From assembly GCA_041608775.1 (NCBI GenBank), contig JBFISC010000058.1, forward strand, positions 1 to 16,043: 16,043 nt of DNA, read 5' to 3'. The notes beneath the pieces are model-generated. The model searched no databases. It was given only the letters and a program-made list of their open reading frames with translations, and was not told the origin of the DNA. Both the position numbers and the translations under genes were made by a program. This stretch comes from UBA7803 sp041608775. Lineage in GTDB: Bacteria > Pseudomonadota > Gammaproteobacteria > Pseudomonadales > Azotimanducaceae. The stretch's first letter is position 1, and each line of letters starts with the position of its first letter. Positions 12,945 through 16,043 of this stretch are shown here, piece by piece.

Positions 12945-14672
12945 ATGCATCGTGGTCACGCCGCCGCGGCGGGGATCCTGATCCTCGCCGGCGTGCTGCT
13001 GGCGGCATTCGTGCAGAGCGACGGCGGTCGCGTTGTCCTGCACGACGTGCGCTTCGTCGGTGCCGGCGGCAACGGCATGAGCGGGCTGCTGTACGTACCC
13101 GACGGTGCGACGACGGCATCGCCGCGGCCGGGCGTTCTTGCCGTGCATGGTTACATCAACTCCCGGGAGACCCAGTCCGGGTTCGCCATCGAGCTCGCGC
13201 GCCGCGGATTCGTGGTGCTGGCGCTGGACCAGACCGGCCACGGCTACTCGGATCCTCCCGCGTTCGCGGCAGGGTTCGGCGGCCCGGACGGGCTGGAGTT
13301 CCTCCGCAGTCTGGCATTCGTCGACGCCGAGCGGATCGGTCTCGAGGGGCACTCCATGGGCGGCTGGGCGGTGCAGATGGCGGCCGATGCAAACCCGGAC
13401 GGCTATGCCGCCATGGTTCTGGAGGGGTCCTCCACCGGTACCTTCGGCGCGCCGCCGGGCACGCCGGAGACCCCCCGCAACGTCGCCGTGGTGTTCAGCC
13501 GCTACGACGAGTTCTCGGCGCTGATGTGGGGTGCCGACGTGCCCGCGGACATCGTTGCTACCGACAAGCTAAAGACGTTGTTCGGGACCACGGAGCCGGT
13601 GCAGATCGGCCGGCTCTACGGCGACCCGGCGGCCGGCACTGCGAGGCTACTCGCCATGCCCGCGGTCACCCATCCCGGTGACCACCTGTCGACCGCGGCG
13701 ATCGGCGATGCCGTCGCGTGGTTCCAGTCGCTGCTGGGCGCGCCCATGGAGCGGCCGGCCGAGGCGCAGGTCTGGTACTGGAAAGAGCTGGGAACCCTGG
13801 TGGCGCTGCTCGGCCTGCTGTTGCTGATCTTTCCGCTGGCGAGTGGCCTGCTGGCTGGGCGCGCGTTCGCCGGCGTGCGCACGGCGCCGCTGCAGGCGTT
13901 GCCGAAGTCGCGGCGGCAGCTCGGGGTCAATGTCGTCGTGAGCGCGCTGGTGCCGGTGCTGCTGTTCTTTCCGCTGCAAGATCTGGCCAACCGGCTGCTG
14001 CCGGCAAGCGCGCTGCTGCCGCAGCAGATCACCAACGGGGTGCTGCTCTGGGCGTGGGGCTCGGGTCTGGCTTCGCTGCTGCCGTTCGCGCTGTGGCGGC
14101 GCAGCTCCGGCCGGGCGTTGTCAGCGCTGGGACTGCCGCCGGCCCCCACCGTGATGGCGCGGGCGGGACTGCTCGCGATGGCCTGCTGCGGCGTTCTGTA
14201 TCTCATCGTCGCCGCCGCGGGATTTCTGCTGAACGTGGATTTCCGCTTCTGGGTCGTGGCCGTCAAGACCATGGCCCCGCACCACGTGCCGATCTTCCTG
14301 CTGTACCTGCCGTTGTTTGCGGTGTTCTTTCTGGCGTTGTCGCTGACCCTGCATGCTCAGCTGGGGTTCGGGGGGTCGCTGCGGGGACAGCTGTGGCGCA
14401 ACGCGCTGACCCTGTCTGGTGGGTTCGTGCTGCTGCTGGCGGTTCAGTACGTTCCGCTGCTGCTCGGCGGCACCCTGGCGCTGGCGTCGCAGCCGTTGCT
14501 GACCATCATCGCGTTCCAGTTCGTGCCGCTGCTGGCCCTGGTCGCGCTGATCTCGACCTACTGCTTCGCGAAGACCAACAACCTGTATACCGGCGCGTTT
14601 CTCAATGCTGTGTTCGTGACGTGGTACCTGGTGGCGGGAACGGCAACTCAGGCAGTGCCGTTCTGGTTCTGA
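12945..14672 (+). CDS. Alpha/beta hydrolase fused to a C-terminal multi-spanning membrane domain
   Basis: This is a 575-residue protein. An N-terminal hydrophobic segment (about 7-22) acts as signal or anchor. Residues about 30-265 form an alpha/beta hydrolase domain with HGYINSRE near 68 (oxyanion region), the nucleophile elbow GHSMGG (S137), a likely acid D188 in SRYDEF, and histidines H243 and H247 in THPGDHL. From about 282 to the end, roughly eight hydrophobic stretches (near 282-303, 328-345, 363-384, 404-428, 447-468, 488-508, 515-538 and 547-565) form a membrane domain I do not recognise. If the first helix is an anchor, the hydrolase would face the periplasm. GGGGAG sits 5 nt before the ATG. 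Substrate unknown. The gene is divergent from the toroid operon and followed by a strong hairpin. Confidence 0.88.
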   Translation: MHRGHAAAAGILILAGVLLAAFVQSDGGRVVLHDVRFVGAGGNGMSGLLYVPDGATTASPRPGVLAVHGYINSRETQSGFAIELARRGFVVLALDQTGHGYSDPPAFAAGFGGPDGLEFLRSLAFVDAERIGLEGHSMGGWAVQMAADANPDGYAAMVLEGSSTGTFGAPPGTPETPRNVAVVFSRYDEFSALMWGADVPADIVATDKLKTLFGTTEPVQIGRLYGDPAAGTARLLAMPAVTHPGDHLSTAAIGDAVAWFQSLLGAPMERPAEAQVWYWKELGTLVALLGLLLLIFPLASGLLAGRAFAGVRTAPLQALPKSRRQLGVNVVVSALVPVLLFFPLQDLANRLLPASALLPQQITNGVLLWAWGSGLASLLPFALWRRSSGRALSALGLPPAPTVMARAGLLAMACCGVLYLIVAAAGFLLNVDFRFWVVAVKTMAPHHVPIFLLYLPLFAVFFLALSLTLHAQLGFGGSLRGQLWRNALTLSGGFVLLLAVQYVPLLLGGTLALASQPLLTIIAFQFVPLLALVALISTYCFAKTNNLYTGAFLNAVFVTWYLVAGTATQAVPFWF

Positions 14673-14680
14673 GGCCCGGT

Positions 14681-14705
14681 GGCCTGGGGCAGGGTGCCCC
14701 AGGCC
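14681..14705 (+). terminator. Strong GC hairpin after the hydrolase gene
   Basis: GGCCTGGGGCA (14681-14691) and TGCCCCAGGCC (14695-14705) pair perfectly over 11 bp with a GGG loop, 9 bp after the stop codon. The structure is very stable, but GCTGACGG follows instead of a T-run. It is probably a terminator or a 3'-end stabilising hairpin, although the classical intrinsic form is incomplete. Confidence 0.6.
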
Positions 14706-14718
14706 GCTGACGGTAGCG

Positions 14719-14727
14719 TGCTACACT
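14719..14727 (+). promoter_or_regulatory. Extended -10 promoter of the MFS_3 gene
   Basis: TGC followed by TACACT (14722-14727) matches an extended -10 element (TGn plus a -10 hexamer). No good -35 is visible at the right distance, and the hairpin occupies that place. The predicted start near 14734 leaves a leader of about 19 nt before the GTG at 14753. Confidence 0.5.
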
Positions 14728-14752
14728 CACCTGCTTCACCTGGAATCCCGTC

Positions 14753-16043
14753 GTGGCCAGCCGAGACATCTACAGAGCGTTGAGCGTGCCGGACTTCCGC
14801 TGGCTGTGGATCGGCAGCCTCGGATCGTCCTTCGCCATGAACATGCAGATCATCGCCCGGGGCTGGCTGGTCTACACGCTCACGTCTTCGGCCATGGATC
14901 TGGCCTGGGTCACCCTCTCCTTCATGCTGCCGACGGTCGCGTTCTCGCTCTGGGGCGGGGTGGTAGCCGATCGGATGGCGAAGAAACGCATCATCGTGCT
15001 CGCCCAGTCGCTGAACTGCGCTGCCACCATCGTGATGGCGCTGATCATCCTCAGCGATCGGGTGACCTTCTGGGATTTCATCTGGTTCGGGTTCTTCAAC
15101 GGCACCATCCTGGCGCTGTCGATGCCGGCGCGTCAGGCGTTCGTTCCCGAGCTGATCCCGGACCGGCTGATCTTCACCGCCATGGCGCTGAACACCACAA
15201 GCTGGAACCTGTCGCGCATACTCGGGCCCGCGCTGGCCGGATTCCTGATCGCCTGGGTGGCCGCTGGCGACACCTCCTCCACCTACGGCGTGGGCATCGT
15301 CTACCTGATGATTGCCGCGCTCTACTTCTTCTCGGCCGTGACCATGCTGCTGGTGAAGCGCACGGGGAACATCAAGGAACCCGACGGTAAGAGCCCGCTC
15401 ACGGACGTGGCTGACGGGCTTCGCTACGTGCGTGCCAACCCCCCGGTGCTGGGCCTGATTCTGCTGTCGATCGTGCCGTTCCTGTTCGGGATGCCGCTGA
15501 ACACCCTGCTGCCGGCATTCAACGAGGACATTCTCGGCGGCGGCCCCGAAGATCTGGGGCTGCTCATGTCCTCCATGGGGGTCGGGGCGATCCTCGGGTC
15601 CCTGATGCTCGCGTCCATGGGCGGGCTCAGGAACAAGGCCGGCTGGCTCATTGCCACCTGCGTCGGCTGGGGGGCGTTCACCACGGCTTTCGGGTCCGCG
15701 CAGGTGGTATGGCTGGCGGCGCTGCTGGTAGCTGCCATCGGCTGGCTGTCGGCGTGGAACATGTCGCTGAACCGCGGTCTGCTGCAGATGCAGGTGGCAG
15801 ACCACATGCGCGGCCGGATCATGAGCATCGACATGATGTCGCACGGGCTCATGCCCATCGGCGTGATCCCCATCAGCATCATCGCCGAACGCTACAGCGT
15901 GGCGGTGGCTCTGGAAGTCGCCGGCGTGATGTTCGTGCTGGTGGTGCTGGCGCTGGCTGCCTTCACGACCTCGGTGCGGAGGGTCGACGAGGACATGGTG
16001 CGACCGGCCCAGGCCGGCGAGAGGGCCGGCGAGAGTGCCGGGC
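14753..16043 (+). CDS. MFS transporter, MFS_3 (EntS/exporter-like), 3' end outside the window
   Basis: The open frame from GTG 14753 runs to the window edge (430 codons, no stop). The N-terminus reads RALSVPDFRWLWIGSLGSSFA, typical of MFS_3 proteins, followed by ARGWLVYTLTSSA. Loop 2-3 has the MFS motif A, GGVVADRMAKKR (about residues 64-75). LNTTSWNLSRILGPALAGFLI and MRGRIMSIDMM are also characteristic. About 10-12 membrane helices are visible, so the transporter body is nearly complete. Relatives export siderophores or drugs; the substrate is unknown. The start is supported by GGAA 7 nt upstream and the promoter at 14719-14727. The last residues are a hydrophilic Ala/Gly/Glu-rich tail encoded by a tandem repeat. 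Confidence 0.88.
   Translation, partial: MASRDIYRALSVPDFRWLWIGSLGSSFAMNMQIIARGWLVYTLTSSAMDLAWVTLSFMLPTVAFSLWGGVVADRMAKKRIIVLAQSLNCAATIVMALIILSDRVTFWDFIWFGFFNGTILALSMPARQAFVPELIPDRLIFTAMALNTTSWNLSRILGPALAGFLIAWVAAGDTSSTYGVGIVYLMIAALYFFSAVTMLLVKRTGNIKEPDGKSPLTDVADGLRYVRANPPVLGLILLSIVPFLFGMPLNTLLPAFNEDILGGGPEDLGLLMSSMGVGAILGSLMLASMGGLRNKAGWLIATCVGWGAFTTAFGSAQVVWLAALLVAAIGWLSAWNMSLNRGLLQMQVADHMRGRIMSIDMMSHGLMPIGVIPISIIAERYSVAVALEVAGVMFVLVVLALAAFTTSVRRVDEDMVRPAQAGERAGESAG
16012..16035 (+). repeat. Two tandem copies of a 12-bp unit
   Basis: GGCCGGCGAGAG occurs at 16012-16023 and again at 16024-16035, encoding an Ala-Gly-Glu-Arg/Ser tail at the end of the MFS_3 protein. Further copies could lie beyond the window edge. 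Confidence 0.7.

Noticed and set aside
14648..15844. A 398-codon minus-strand frame opposite the MFS_3 gene
   Set aside because: His/Arg/Gln/Pro-rich composition typical of shadow frames; the plus strand encodes a clear transporter that simply lacks its stop in the window.

Overview
The window is GC-rich, densely packed bacterial chromosome with short intergenic gaps. The long antisense open frames are a by-product of the base composition. A DUF748 (AsmA-like) envelope protein, sigma70-type promoters, a gamma-type tRNA-Lys and GTG/ATG starts with Shine-Dalgarno sites suggest a high-GC proteobacterium, most likely a gammaproteobacterium. That placement is an inference. I see no insertion sequence, phage gene, CRISPR array or rRNA, and no gene-free stretch longer than 300 bases. 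The longest gaps are about 140, 154 and 192 bases, and all lie between divergent genes.

Left part (1-6108): a tRNA-Lys(UUU) truncated by the window edge has a good promoter. Next come an XRE/MmyB-type regulator (minus) and, divergent from it, a DUF2834 membrane protein. A phosphotransferase and a DUF6285 protein overlap by 4 bp (minus). They are divergent from SDR, SDR and GPH-type MFS transporter genes, of which the two SDRs also overlap by 4 bp (plus). The kinase plus small partner plus SDR set resembles part of the levulinate/4-hydroxyacyl-CoA pathway (LvaA, LvaB, LvaD). The transporter and regulator fit a substrate-inducible catabolic locus. The acyl-CoA dehydrogenase-like and CoA-ligase members of that pathway are not in the window.

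Middle (6170-8830): a large DUF748 envelope protein, possibly translated from a leaderless message.

Right part (8856-16043): four minus-strand genes that may form one operon, read from right to left: an alpha/alpha-toroid (terpenoid-cyclase-like) protein, a class V aminotransferase, a crotonase-fold protein lacking both usual catalytic glutamates, and a PPM/LCM-family methyltransferase. Divergent from them is an alpha/beta hydrolase fused to a C-terminal multi-spanning membrane domain. A strong hairpin follows it, then an MFS exporter-like gene (MFS_3) that runs off the right edge. The substrate of this right-hand set cannot be read from the sequence.
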